DNA of 64,000 nt from Gordonia iterans. GTDB taxonomy: Bacteria > Actinomycetota > Actinomycetes > Mycobacteriales > Mycobacteriaceae. The notes under the pieces are model-generated. The model had not been told where the DNA came from. It was given only the letters and a program-made list of their open reading frames with translations, and did not search any database. The first letter of the stretch is position 1. The number at the start of each line of letters is the position of its first letter. The position numbers and the translations under genes are program-made. The DNA is taken from positions 2,356,001 through 2,420,000 of the forward strand of contig NZ_CP027433.1 in the NCBI RefSeq assembly GCF_002993285.1. The letters are read 5' to 3'. This document shows positions 33,524 through 42,872 of the stretch, piece after piece.

Positions 33524-35526
33524 ATCTAGGTGACCTTGTCGTGTGGAATGACGAGGAGTATATAGTCGCTGGGGTCAGTCCGCCGGCCACGCTCCTACGT
33601 CGCTTGTGCGATGAGCAATCCGTGTGGGTCGATCTTCTCACTCTCGCCGACGAAATCCGGCCCGCAGTGGTTAATTCCAGTGCGAGCGGCGGCGCTCAAT
33701 CCGTCGCCGCTACCGTACCGGTTGACGATGATGCGCTCAGCGCCGCCCGATGGTGGGTTCCGCACCTCAATGAAGTCGAGTTTGGTGTGACTGACCCCGA
33801 CGATCCTCACGCAGTACCACGCAAAGGCTACGAGCTTGGTACAACGAAAGCTGAGCGAGAACGCCTCAAGGTCGAAGAACTCCACGCAGCCGGTTACCAG
33901 AAGGTCTCTGTTCGAAGTATTCAACGGAAACAAGCAGCATATCGTAGCTCAGGGGTGCACGCCCTCGTCGATCAGCGAACTACAGCTACAACTCCCGGCG
34001 TTCCGGTAGTCGATGAACGAGTTCTGGAGGCTACCCTTGCTGTGCTCGCCGGAACGATGTCCGACTCCACGGTGTCGATCACTACTTTGATCGATAAGAT
34101 TCGTGCACGACTCGCCGTGCGCTATCGCAAAGATTCTCCGGAGATGCCTTCTGTGCGCACTATGCGTCGATTGATCGACGCGTACGACCGGCGGAAACTC
34201 GCGGTCGGAAAAGCCAGTACGCGCCGCTCTGAATCGAACCGCCACGACCGTGGACCACAGCCCGTGTCCGCGACAAGTCCCGGAGAATTTGTCGAGATCG
34301 ACTCGACACCAGTGAACGTTCTGGCTCTCATGCCCGATGGTAAGCCCGCCCGCGCACACCTAACGGTTGCCCTGGACGTGGCGACGCGATCGATTCTAGG
34401 TTTCGACATCGTCCCGGTGGGAGCCACTGGCGTCGAACACGCTGATCTTCTCGCCAGAATTCTCCGTCCGCGGAAGTCCCGCCCCGGCACCACGAACATG
34501 AACCTCTCGGACGCCGGTGATCTCCCGTACCAGGCGATGCAGGCGTGTGATGACAGACAGTCCGAAGCCATCGCCGTTCCGTATATCGTCCCCGAGACGA
34601 TCACCACCGATCGAGGAAGAGACTACCTTTCTGAGACCTTCGTCTCAGCGTGCCGTCACTTTGGGATCGGGGTAATCGCGGCCCCTCCCCACTCCCCAAC
34701 CTATAAAGGCCACGTCGAGCGCCTGATGGGAACGATCGAGACGTCCTGGATGCAGAAGCTCCCCGGGTATATCGGCAATAGCGTTGCTAATCGAGGTCGA
34801 CACGCCGATCGAGCTGACCTCCTTACTCTTCGCGAGCTGCGCGAGTCATTCGAGGAATGGTGGGTCCGCGTGTATCAGCGTACTCCCCACTCCGAACTCC
34901 GCGACCGTGACGTACCCGGACGATGCTATAGCCCGAATCAGATGTACACGGCACTTTTCGACGCCGGCGCGGGTGTCCCTGTGCCAATCGACGAAGCGAC
35001 CTTCATAAGCCTCATGCCAGCGTATCGCCGGACCATCCAGAACAATGGAATCCAGATCGATCGACTGACATATTGGAACGACGTCCTCTCTGAGTTCAGA
35101 AAAATGACACCGCCATCGAGAGACGGGAAGTGGGTCATACGCAAAGATCCATATGACATAGATCGAGTTTGGATTCAGCACCCCGAGGACGACAACTGGA
35201 TCGAATGCATCTCGGACTCGTACCAGCGGTCACATTACCCCTTCGCATCGGGATTGAGACTCCTGCGGAACGCAGCGCAAGATTCGCCGCCGGCATCATC
35301 AGAGTGGGCCGCTGAGCAGTTGGAGAAGACGGCAGCGCAAGCGCGGAAGGGTCGTAAGCCCCGGAAAGCGGTTCGCGACGAGTCTGTCAAAGCTCGGCGC
35401 CAGGACGATTCAGACCCGAGGCCAGCAACAATTAAGGATCCTCCCCCACCCGACCCGGACATTCTAGATGAAGATGTCGACGACTTCGTCGTGGTCCGCC
35501 CGAGCGATCGGTTTTGGAATGACTAG
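33511..35526 (+). CDS. TnsB/TniA-like DDE transposase (Mu family)
   Basis: The 671-residue protein has an N-terminal HTH region (RERLKVEELHAAGYQKVSVRSIQRKQAAYRSSGVHALVDQR). The rve catalytic core includes D in FVEIDSTPVNVLAL, D in ITTDRGRDYLSETF and E in PTYKGHVERLMGTIE. A Mu-C-like barrel and a charged C-terminal tail (PPPPDPDILDEDVDDFVVVRP) follow; the tail probably contacts TnsC. It binds the end repeats and joins 3' ends to target DNA. The GTG start lies inside tnsA. Confidence 0.9.
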   Translation: MLYVNLGDLVVWNDEEYIVAGVSPPATLLRRLCDEQSVWVDLLTLADEIRPAVVNSSASGGAQSVAATVPVDDDALSAARWWVPHLNEVEFGVTDPDDPHAVPRKGYELGTTKAERERLKVEELHAAGYQKVSVRSIQRKQAAYRSSGVHALVDQRTTATTPGVPVVDERVLEATLAVLAGTMSDSTVSITTLIDKIRARLAVRYRKDSPEMPSVRTMRRLIDAYDRRKLAVGKASTRRSESNRHDRGPQPVSATSPGEFVEIDSTPVNVLALMPDGKPARAHLTVALDVATRSILGFDIVPVGATGVEHADLLARILRPRKSRPGTTNMNLSDAGDLPYQAMQACDDRQSEAIAVPYIVPETITTDRGRDYLSETFVSACRHFGIGVIAAPPHSPTYKGHVERLMGTIETSWMQKLPGYIGNSVANRGRHADRADLLTLRELRESFEEWWVRVYQRTPHSELRDRDVPGRCYSPNQMYTALFDAGAGVPVPIDEATFISLMPAYRRTIQNNGIQIDRLTYWNDVLSEFRKMTPPSRDGKWVIRKDPYDIDRVWIQHPEDDNWIECISDSYQRSHYPFASGLRLLRNAAQDSPPASSEWAAEQLEKTAAQARKGRKPRKAVRDESVKARRQDDSDPRPATIKDPPPPDPDILDEDVDDFVVVRPSDRFWND

Positions 35527-36562
35527 ACCAAGCACTTCCGACGCTCGGACGTCGGTGAAGAACACCCTCGTGGGCATGCGCCGCCGGATCGATCGAGTCG
35601 TCGACGAGCCCGAGGCGCACTCCCGTGAGGAGTACGAGCAGTTGCCCGATGCCGAGCGCGAAATGTACGACGCACGCAGAGTCCGGTGGTTCGGTTCCGG
35701 ATTCACTCTGTCCAACGAAGCGACAACATCACTTCTTCGCAGTGTCCGCGCATACCTTGCCATGAGGGATCTTGAAGCAATTGGAAGTCAGGGGGTATGT
35801 GTCCTCACCGGTCCGGCAAATGTCGGCAAGTCCACCTCACTGCTCCAGCTCGCAAAGGAAGCCGAGGCTCGAGCATATCGCCGGTACTCAGCGTTCCGCG
35901 AGGACGGACATGTTCCGGTCGCGTTGATCGAGATGGCTCCGGGCGCGACCCCGAAGGGCGTAGCGACTTCACTCCTCGACTTCTTTGCTGTCCCATACCG
36001 GCAGCGAGACTCGCACCAGGTGCTTGTGCGTCAGGCGTCAGAAGTGATCGCTCAACGGAGGACATCACTGCTCATAGTCGATGAGTTCCATGCTGTGCAA
36101 CTCGACGGACGCCGCGGCGATGATGCGATCAATACGGTCAAAGCGATCATTAACAACACAGGGGTCGTCACCGTGCTCGCGGGCATCGATCTCGATGTCC
36201 ATCTTGGGAGCCGCGCTGCTGAGCAGCTAATGGCGCGAGGAGAGACGCACCGGCATTCGCCATTCGACTACGCCTCCGAAGGATCTCGCAGGTCGTGGGC
36301 TCGCCTGGTGAAGGCGTTCGCGACTCAGATGAGCCTGGTCGACGGCCCACCTGACCTCAGCGAATATGCCGATGGGCTGCATGCCATCACTGGCGGACGG
36401 ATCGGTGCACTGCGGCGAGTGCTGGGATTCGCGATGCTCACCATGCTCGAAGAGAAGGAATCCACGAAGAGCCAAGAAGAGTTGACCGATCGCCACTTGG
36501 GAATTGCCGCCAACAGTACGGCGCAGCGCCAACCTGCGGCCTGCAAGAAGAAGCCTGCATGA
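35519..36562 (+). CDS. TnsC/TniB-like AAA+ ATPase
   Basis: The 347-residue AAA+ protein has Walker A GPANVGKST (about residues 98-106) and Walker B TSLLIVDEFH; ITGGRIGALRRVLGFA is a sensor-2-like helix. It would couple target selection by TniQ to TnsB. The ATG at 35519 overlaps the tnsB stop by 8 bases; an ATG at 35576 (MRRRIDRVV) is an alternative. Its stop overlaps the tniQ start (ATGA). Confidence 0.9.
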   Translation: MTRPSTSDARTSVKNTLVGMRRRIDRVVDEPEAHSREEYEQLPDAEREMYDARRVRWFGSGFTLSNEATTSLLRSVRAYLAMRDLEAIGSQGVCVLTGPANVGKSTSLLQLAKEAEARAYRRYSAFREDGHVPVALIEMAPGATPKGVATSLLDFFAVPYRQRDSHQVLVRQASEVIAQRRTSLLIVDEFHAVQLDGRRGDDAINTVKAIINNTGVVTVLAGIDLDVHLGSRAAEQLMARGETHRHSPFDYASEGSRRSWARLVKAFATQMSLVDGPPDLSEYADGLHAITGGRIGALRRVLGFAMLTMLEEKESTKSQEELTDRHLGIAANSTAQRQPAACKKKPA

Positions 36563-37428
36563 ACACCGCAAGCTCGTCCGTGAACCACTTCGAGGAACAA
36601 CTCGTCCGGCCACGGCCGATGCAATATGAGACACCGGAGTCGTACCTCCGGAGACTCTGCGAGGCCAATGTTATTGACATGGAGTACGTTCTCAGTTGCG
36701 CTCGAAGACGCCGCACGGTCACGAAGTATGCGGGTGAACTCGGTCGAGTAATCGAGGAGCTCGGCGGACCCCCTCCGACGCACTTCGAATCCGATTTCAT
36801 ACGGTCGATGGGCCGTCCTACTACTATTTCGCACGCATTCAGTCCCAACCCAACCACCAGGCAAGGCTGCGCCAAGTGTTGCTCGGGACTGCCCTTCGAA
36901 ACCTACAATCACCACCGATATATGACCTGCCTCAAACACTATCGTTGGCTCGGCATCAACCACAGCGACCCACCCAGAGATGTCCCGCGCACCATCCACA
37001 AGGTAGAGCGACACATGCGGAAGACGGTCTACGCACGGGTAATGCCTGGCAATTCACTTGAGATGATAGCTGAATCATTTATTCGACACTCCAATCTGGG
37101 TCGCACGGCCCCGCCGATGCCATTAGACCCCGATGCGCTCGTTGACAGATATCAGACCTACGTCGAAGTTCTGAAGTGGGCGACCCGGTTCACACGCCTG
37201 CACTTTCAGCCGCAAACAGCGAGGCAGTTCTGGCATCGAGCAGAGGAAGGCGCCGAGTTTCGCAGTGGTCTTCGATGCCGACTCGCTCCGGTTCAATCGA
37301 CACACTCGGTCAACGGCATCATCGATGACCTTGTGCGCCTCGTTGATATTGCCACATCCGAGCTGACCTTCGCAGCATCTGAAGTTCAGATATCTGGCGA
37401 CCCCCAGTCACGAACAACGCGCACCTAG
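36559..37428 (+). CDS. TniQ-family target-selection protein
   Basis: The 289-residue protein has the TniQ start (RPMQYETPESYLRRLCEANVIDMEYVLS) and a zinc-finger motif GCAKCCSGLPFETYNHHRYMTCLKHYRWLG (C-x2-C...C-x2-H type). The rest is helical. It would bridge TnsC to the target DNA. Only one TniQ is present and there is no longer TnsD-like protein, so the insertion preference (a specific att site, or other cues) cannot be predicted. Confidence 0.85.
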   Translation: MNTASSSVNHFEEQLVRPRPMQYETPESYLRRLCEANVIDMEYVLSCARRRRTVTKYAGELGRVIEELGGPPPTHFESDFIRSMGRPTTISHAFSPNPTTRQGCAKCCSGLPFETYNHHRYMTCLKHYRWLGINHSDPPRDVPRTIHKVERHMRKTVYARVMPGNSLEMIAESFIRHSNLGRTAPPMPLDPDALVDRYQTYVEVLKWATRFTRLHFQPQTARQFWHRAEEGAEFRSGLRCRLAPVQSTHSVNGIIDDLVRLVDIATSELTFAASEVQISGDPQSRTTRT

Positions 37429-37627
37429 TCAACATCTTCAGCATAGCTGCAAACAAACCTGCACGAAGAGATTAGTGATCATAAGAAGCTCTGCAAGCGA
37501 GGGAACATTCGGAATCGACCAGCTTCAGGAGTGATTTGTATCTTCCCCTTTGGTAAACGCTAGCGATTGCCACGAATTGCGGTAAGGTATTTTCTCTGAA
37601 ATCTCCCGGCGGACGAAGCGCAGCGGG

Positions 37628-38614
37628 CTATGGCGTAGCTGTAGGCTGACGAGGATCGGGCGATCGACCATGTTGTCCGACTATCGCAATAGCGGTCCTG
37701 ACAATCTGATTCACCTCGTCGTGCGATGGTGAATCCCCGGCATGAATGACACCATTTCGAGCATCGGCCAACTTCGCCAAACCGGGTTCCGCAGCGTATG
37801 AAGCCGAATTTCCCTCTAGCCACCGAGACCGCGGAATCAAGCCTCGGCTGTCCTTCCCTTTGCACCCTACGCCAGTGGATTTCTCGACTTCGTCGACGAG
37901 TCGTATGAGGCACACCTCAACGGCCGTTGCTGCGTCCAGGACGGCTTTTCGAGGGTCCTCTCGGCGTATGGCACCGACGCTATCGCAGATGAGTAGGTGC
38001 TCCAATGGTGGACGTTCAAAATCGGCGACCCGGTCAAGAATTGCCTGCAGAGAGAGACTTGTAAGTGCTCTCGGTTCAGGCATCGTAAATCGAAATCCTC
38101 CCCCCTGCCAACTACTGCCACTCCAGTACTCGAATCCCCCGCCGATGACGGTAGCGTCGAATACCGGATGTCGGGGGTTGACATCCTCCCCTGTTACAAC
38201 GGACGTCCATTCGGCGATTCTCGTGAACCACTCATCCATGCATGCCGCTGTTATCGACCCGATCTTCTCGGACCGTTGGGCCTCAGTCTCAGGATTCTCT
38301 GGATATGGCAGATAGCTGGGGATCGTGCGCGCTCCTTCGGACAGCTCCAAGCCGATTCGTAGTAGCGCGGTCTCGTTGTCTGTACCGAATCCTGCGTAGG
38401 TTTTCGACCACTCATCTGCTGGCGACCATGCGTCGTCTGGCACGCCCGACACATCAGGACGGACGGTCTCGGCTACGGATGAACTCGACCGCGTCGGAGT
38501 TATGATCTTCACCCGAATCGGGCCGATGTAGGTATCGAAGGTGCTTCCGATGACCGAGTAGTCAACCCAAAGATGATGAGGCAGTCTATATTGTGCCGAG
38601 ACAACGGTACCCAT
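37628..38614 (-). CDS. Unknown protein with a HEPN-type RN-x3-H motif, possible transposon cargo
   Basis: The 328-residue protein has an N-terminal half of unknown, beta-rich character (GTVVSAQYRLPHHLWVDYSVIG, GGGFEYWSGSSWQGGGFRF). The helical C-terminus (DPRKAVLDAATAVEVCLIRLVDEVE...LAKLADARNGVIHAGD) ends in R286-N-x3-H291, the catalytic signature of HEPN ribonucleases. AGGGGAT precedes the ATG at 38614. It is transcribed towards the tniQ stop, 200 bases away. A role in defence or toxicity is inference from the motif and location only. Bases 37429-37627 hold no gene. Confidence 0.55.
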   Translation of the reverse strand: MGTVVSAQYRLPHHLWVDYSVIGSTFDTYIGPIRVKIITPTRSSSSVAETVRPDVSGVPDDAWSPADEWSKTYAGFGTDNETALLRIGLELSEGARTIPSYLPYPENPETEAQRSEKIGSITAACMDEWFTRIAEWTSVVTGEDVNPRHPVFDATVIGGGFEYWSGSSWQGGGFRFTMPEPRALTSLSLQAILDRVADFERPPLEHLLICDSVGAIRREDPRKAVLDAATAVEVCLIRLVDEVEKSTGVGCKGKDSRGLIPRSRWLEGNSASYAAEPGLAKLADARNGVIHAGDSPSHDEVNQIVRTAIAIVGQHGRSPDPRQPTATP

Positions 38615-39223
38615 GATTAGATCCCCTTTCGTGTCTGATTCGAACGCAGATTCGCCTATCTGGCGGAAGCACACGTGCTGCTGCAAAGCACGTATCCGGA
38701 TAAGGGCCAGAGTGTTGACACCTCACCGAACTCCGCACTTTCGGCCTCGGCAATTGTCCGTATGCAGAAGTCGGAAAGCGGGTTGGGCTTAAGCGCCCTC
38801 GTCGCTGTAGGTCGCGCCGAGAATCAAACAGCATCATCATTCTACCCCTCCGTCGACAGTGGCCGAGTCAATCGGATGCCCTCACGAAGCCGGCATCTTT
38901 GCGCCACCGACGCCGAAATCCGGGCCCGCCGCACAGGCAGCGTGGGACCGCGCCGAGCCAACCAGCAGGGCCGGCGGACATCAGGTAGTGCGGACCGGGG
39001 CACGGGGCCTCGCCCTCGGAAACAGCATGTGGTCCCCCTATCGCGTAGCGGATAGTTGTCCAACCGTTATGTAGCGACCGTTGTAGCGCAGTCTTCGCTG
39101 ATCAGTGCGTTTCTGCAGGTTAATCACTAGTTTGTGATTCGGTACTTGCACTTTTCAGGTGTGTCGGATGCGACGTACATTGGTCAAAGGCACTGCTGAT
39201 CATCTGTGAGGTAGGCGTGGTGT
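38615..39223. other. Gene-free region before the RipA-like gene
   Basis: No supported gene lies in these 609 bases. The region holds one TnsB-site-like motif CTATCTGGCGGA (38656), a palindrome AATCAC-N6-GTGATT (39122-39139) that may be a regulator site for the hydrolase gene, and long GC-rich pairings around 38920-39030. The right end of the Tn7-like element may lie here. Confidence 0.5.
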
Positions 39224-40690
39224 ATGAGGGCAGTGAGTCGTGAGTGGTTCATGGGAATGCTAGGAGTGCGTCGGTTGAAGCGAGCAACGAACAGCGCACG
39301 CACCGCGCTGCGAGGAAGCACCGTCGGGGCTCTCTTCTTCGTCGGCGTGCTGACTGCCGGCACCGCCGGTGCCGAGCCCAAGAATGAGACCTCACCGGTC
39401 GCGAAACTGGTGAACCAGATCGCTGCCGTCGACCAGAACCTGGCAGACCTCTCCTCCGCGGTGGAGACGAAGAAGCAGAACGTCAACAAGACGTTGGTCG
39501 ACTTCCAGAACGCCATCGCTGCTCAAGGCCTGGCCGCGGCCGCTGACGACTCGGCGCAGGCATCGCTGCGCACAACCAAGAAGAAGGTCGACGCGGCCCA
39601 ACGCGAGTTCGACGCGTTCCTGCGCACCCTCAACAGGCAGGGTAACAACCTGGGGTCGATGACTGACTACGTCTCTTCATCGGATCCGGAGAAGGTACTG
39701 GAGAAGGTCACCGGCGCTGATCAGTTCGCCCGGCACCAGCGCACGGTGATCCGCAATCTCCAGCAGCTGCGCAGTCAGCAGAGCAATCGTGCGGCCGCGA
39801 CCAAGGTAGCCCGCAAACAGACCGCGGCCGCGGCCAAGGGCGCTGAGAACCGCCGCAACGTCGCGTTGGCGGCGGTGACCGATGCGCGCAAGGCCATCAG
39901 CGAGGAACGCGGTAAGCGCTCGGCACTGCTCAATCAGCGCAAGGCTTTGGTGCAGAAGCTCAATACTGTCAAGGGTGGCAAAAGCAAGGCGCCCGCCCTG
40001 AGCGAAGTGCTCGGCGTGCCACCTCCCACCAAGATCGAAGGTGATCCGGAGGCCGACCCTGCGGCCGCCATCGCCAAGCTCGCCCTTGATGCCGGACAGG
40101 AACTGATCGCTGCCCTCATCGGTGACCCTCAGGTGCCTCAGTCCGAACTGCTCAACGAGCTCGGGATCGGCGGTATGCCACTCAATGGCAGCCTCAGCGG
40201 CAACGGGAGCCTCCTGAACCGATTGGGATTCCTGGGCGGCGAGGGTGGACAGGTCCAGCCGGGCTTGCGTGGCGCGCAGGGCATCGAAGTGGTCGTTAAC
40301 CGGATGAAGTCGCAGTTGGGTGTGCCGTACGCGTGGGGTGGCGGCAATGCCAACGGGCCCACCCTGGGCGTCCGGGACGGCGGTGTCGCCGACTCGTACG
40401 GCGACTACAACAAGGTCGGCTTCGACTGTTCGGGCCTGATGGTGTACGGCTTCGCCGCCGTCGGCATCGACCTTCCCAAGTACTCGGGCTATCAATTCAC
40501 CGCCGGCCCGCAGTTCCCTCTCTCAGAGATGAAACGCGGCGACATGCTGTTCTGGGGTCCCGGCGGCAGCGCACACGTCGCGCTCTACCTCGGGGACGGA
40601 ACCATGCTCGAATCCCCAGCTTCCGGTGACGTCGTGAAGATCTCCCCCGTCCGCCCCGGAGCGCTCTCGCAAGTGGTACGGATGCTCTGA
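39224..40690 (+). CDS. RipA-like NlpC/P60 peptidoglycan endopeptidase
   Basis: The 488-residue protein has a signal peptide (TALRGSTVGALFFVGVLTAGTAGAEP), a long coiled coil (about residues 60-240: NQIAAVDQNLADLSSAVETKKQNV...SEERGKRSALLNQRKALVQKL) and a linker. The C-terminal NlpC/P60 domain has catalytic Cys402 (GFDCSGLMVYGF) and His451 (GSAHVALYLGDG). This is the RipA layout, in which the coiled coil occludes the active site until activation. It would cleave the D-Glu-mDAP bond during division. Its position beside metal genes and a transposon is unusual for ripA, so it may be an accessory paralogue. Starts at 39224 or 39251 are both possible. Confidence 0.88.
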   Translation: MRAVSREWFMGMLGVRRLKRATNSARTALRGSTVGALFFVGVLTAGTAGAEPKNETSPVAKLVNQIAAVDQNLADLSSAVETKKQNVNKTLVDFQNAIAAQGLAAAADDSAQASLRTTKKKVDAAQREFDAFLRTLNRQGNNLGSMTDYVSSSDPEKVLEKVTGADQFARHQRTVIRNLQQLRSQQSNRAAATKVARKQTAAAAKGAENRRNVALAAVTDARKAISEERGKRSALLNQRKALVQKLNTVKGGKSKAPALSEVLGVPPPTKIEGDPEADPAAAIAKLALDAGQELIAALIGDPQVPQSELLNELGIGGMPLNGSLSGNGSLLNRLGFLGGEGGQVQPGLRGAQGIEVVVNRMKSQLGVPYAWGGGNANGPTLGVRDGGVADSYGDYNKVGFDCSGLMVYGFAAVGIDLPKYSGYQFTAGPQFPLSEMKRGDMLFWGPGGSAHVALYLGDGTMLESPASGDVVKISPVRPGALSQVVRML

Positions 40691-40712
40691 TCCCACTACG
40701 TCACCGAAAAGT

Positions 40713-40782
40713 CGGGACGTGCCGGAGCCGTCGGGGAGCGGGATCGCTGCGCTGGCGACACTCCCTCGCGCGGCACGTCCCG
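40713..40782. terminator. Long hairpin between convergent genes
   Basis: CGGGACGTGCCG (40713-40724) and its exact complement CGGCACGTCCCG (40771-40782) form a 12-bp perfect stem. The loop can pair further (GGGAG with CTCCC). It is placed between the hydrolase gene and the convergent ATPase gene, so a bidirectional terminator is likely. Confidence 0.6.
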
Positions 40783-40862
40783 CGCAGTTGGTGCAGACCC
40801 AGCCCAGATCCAGCAGGCCCCACGCCCGGGGACTCCTAGACGAATACCCCCGAATCGCCCCG

Positions 40863-42872
40863 CTACTTTCCCGAACAGCACGGGTCATCGGGCGTATGGA
40901 GCAGCGGCACGGCGACGGTGTGCGGCTTTGACTCGTCGACCTCCACCACCTGCGCCAGAGCGGCGTCGTCCTTCACCCGCGCGGCACGGATCGCGTTCAG
41001 GATTACCAGCACCTCGGCGGACTCGTGAATCAGCACCACGGTGGCGAGGCCGAGCACGCCGGCACCAGCGAGTGGGATCAGTACCACGATGATGGCGAGC
41101 GCCAACACGATGTTCTGCAGCATGATCCGGCGCGCCCGCCGAGCCAGTGACACCGTCTGCGGAAGATGCCGTAGATCTTCGCCCATCAGGGCGACGTCGG
41201 CGGTCTCGATCGCAACATCGGTACCCATCGCGCCCATCGCGATCCCCACGTCGGCGGTGGCCAGCGCGGGTGCGTCATTCACCCCGTCCCCGACCATCGC
41301 GCTGGGGCGCCCGGCCGCGATCCGGGTGAGGACCTCAGCCTTGTCCTCGGGGCGTAGTTCGGCATACACCTCGCCGATGCCCGCCTGGGTACCCAGCGCT
41401 GCTGCGGTCCGCGGGTTGTCACCGGTGAGCATGGCTGTGGTGATACCGAGCGCGTCGAGCCGCGCAATCACCTCTGGAGCCTCCGGACGAAGCTCGTCGC
41501 GCACCGCGACGGCACCGATCAGCAGCCCGTCACGCTCCACGAGAACGACGGTGGCTCCTTGCTCCTGAAGTCGAGCAATGTCGTCTTCGAGCGGTCCACT
41601 GCCGATCCATCCGGGTCGACCCAGCCGCAGGCTGGAGGCACCGAGCGTGCCATACAGGCCGTGCCCCGCTACCGCGGTCACGCCGTCGGCGGCCGGGACC
41701 TCTTTGGGCCCGGCATCGAGGATCGCACGCGCCAGCGGATGTTCGCTTCGGGCCTCCAGTGCCGCCGCGACGGCGAGGACCTCTCCGGCCGCAGTACCAG
41801 CGACCGCCAGAGTCTCGATGACTTCCGGCGCGTTGCGGGTCAGGGTTCCGGTCTTGTCGAGCGCGATAAATTTGACCGCTCCGAGTCGTTCCAGCGCAGC
41901 GCCACCTTTCACCAGCGCACCGCGGCGCGATGCCGCACCGACGGCCGCGACGACTGTCAATGGGACCGCGATCGCCAGCGCACACGGCGAAGCCGCGACC
42001 AGCACCACCAGCGCCCGCTCGATCCAGACCCGCGGATCACCGAGCACCGGGCCGATCGCCGCCACAGCCGCGGCCAGGATCATGATGGCCGGAACCAGTG
42101 GGCGGGCCACACGGTCGGCCAGACGCTGCGCGCTGCCCTTCCGCTCTTGCGCCTCCTCCACGATGTGCACGATCCGGGCGAGTGAACTGTCTGCCGCCCG
42201 CGCCGTGACCGTCATCTCGATCGCTCCACCACCGTTGATTGCACCGGCCTGGACATCATCGCCGGGGCAGGCTTCGATCGGCACAGACTCGCCGGTCAGC
42301 GCGGAGACATCCAGAGTGGTCCGCCCACGAAGTATCACTCCGTCGGTGGCCGCACGCTCCCCGGGCCGCAGAACCATGACGTCACCGAGCACCAGTTCGT
42401 CGGGTTCGACCTGTACCTCGCGACCGTCGCGGATCACCGACGCCACCGGTGGTACCAGCGCCAAAAGTGCCCGTAAACCGCGCCGGGTCCGCGACACCGC
42501 GTAATGCTCCAGCCCTTCGGCGATCGAGAACAAGATCCCGAGCATGGCGGCTTCGCCATACTGTCCCAGCGCTACCGCGCCGATCGCCGCGATCGTCATC
42601 AACGTGCCGACGCCGACCTTCCCGCGTGCCAACGCCCTCACTGACTCCGGAACGAACGACAGTGCCGCCACCGCCGCGGACGCCAATTCCAGGCCGGCGC
42701 CTGCAGAGTGCATCCCGGCCCGCTCGAACAGCCACCCGGCCGTTAGGCCCACGACTGCAACGACCGCGTACTGGAGTTCACGAACCTGCCAAATCCGCTC
42801 GCCGGACGCCGAATCCGGGACCGGTTCTGCTCCGGCAGCGGCCGGCGTCGTACCGCAGCAGACCTCAGACAT
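40863..42872 (-). CDS. P1B-type heavy-metal ATPase, Cd/Zn/Pb class
   Basis: The 669-residue protein has the metal-channel motif SPCALAIAVP, phosphorylation site DKTGTLT, HP motif SEHPLARAIL, TGE loop ALTGESVPIE and GDGVNDAPALA hinge. SPC with no HMA domain, plus vicinal cysteines at both tips (EVCCGT near the start, DPCCSGK at the end), points to soft divalent metals. It would export Cd(II), Zn(II) or Pb(II) with ATP. Its ATG lies within the last 8 bases of the CadC-like repressor gene, so the two are coupled. A Zn-only or broad specificity cannot be ruled out. Confidence 0.9.
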   Translation of the reverse strand: MSEVCCGTTPAAAGAEPVPDSASGERIWQVRELQYAVVAVVGLTAGWLFERAGMHSAGAGLELASAAVAALSFVPESVRALARGKVGVGTLMTIAAIGAVALGQYGEAAMLGILFSIAEGLEHYAVSRTRRGLRALLALVPPVASVIRDGREVQVEPDELVLGDVMVLRPGERAATDGVILRGRTTLDVSALTGESVPIEACPGDDVQAGAINGGGAIEMTVTARAADSSLARIVHIVEEAQERKGSAQRLADRVARPLVPAIMILAAAVAAIGPVLGDPRVWIERALVVLVAASPCALAIAVPLTVVAAVGAASRRGALVKGGAALERLGAVKFIALDKTGTLTRNAPEVIETLAVAGTAAGEVLAVAAALEARSEHPLARAILDAGPKEVPAADGVTAVAGHGLYGTLGASSLRLGRPGWIGSGPLEDDIARLQEQGATVVLVERDGLLIGAVAVRDELRPEAPEVIARLDALGITTAMLTGDNPRTAAALGTQAGIGEVYAELRPEDKAEVLTRIAAGRPSAMVGDGVNDAPALATADVGIAMGAMGTDVAIETADVALMGEDLRHLPQTVSLARRARRIMLQNIVLALAIIVVLIPLAGAGVLGLATVVLIHESAEVLVILNAIRAARVKDDAALAQVVEVDESKPHTVAVPLLHTPDDPCCSGK

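Larger units (their letters stand above)
32340..37428 (+). mobile_element. Tn7-like transposition module TnsA-TnsB-TnsC-TniQ (right end not found)
   Basis: Four overlapping genes encode endonuclease, DDE transposase, AAA+ regulator and TniQ, preceded by the repeat array at 32340. The overlaps (13, 8 and 4 bp) show one tightly coupled operon. I searched 37430-39220 by eye for inverted copies of the repeats and found none convincing, so the right end and cargo extent are unknown. No CRISPR array or Cas gene is nearby. Confidence 0.8.

Noticed and set aside
38656..38667. CTATCTGGCGGA as the right-end TnsB site of the Tn7-like element
   Set aside because: It is a single copy in the same orientation as the left-end sites; a right end should carry inverted, repeated copies.
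38880..39030. Possible c-di-AMP (ydaO) riboswitch upstream of the RipA-like gene
   Set aside because: The gene class is right and GCCGAAATCC resembles one ydaO block, but the other conserved blocks and the GGGTGAAT-like end are not visible. A covariance-model search would decide; I do not annotate it.
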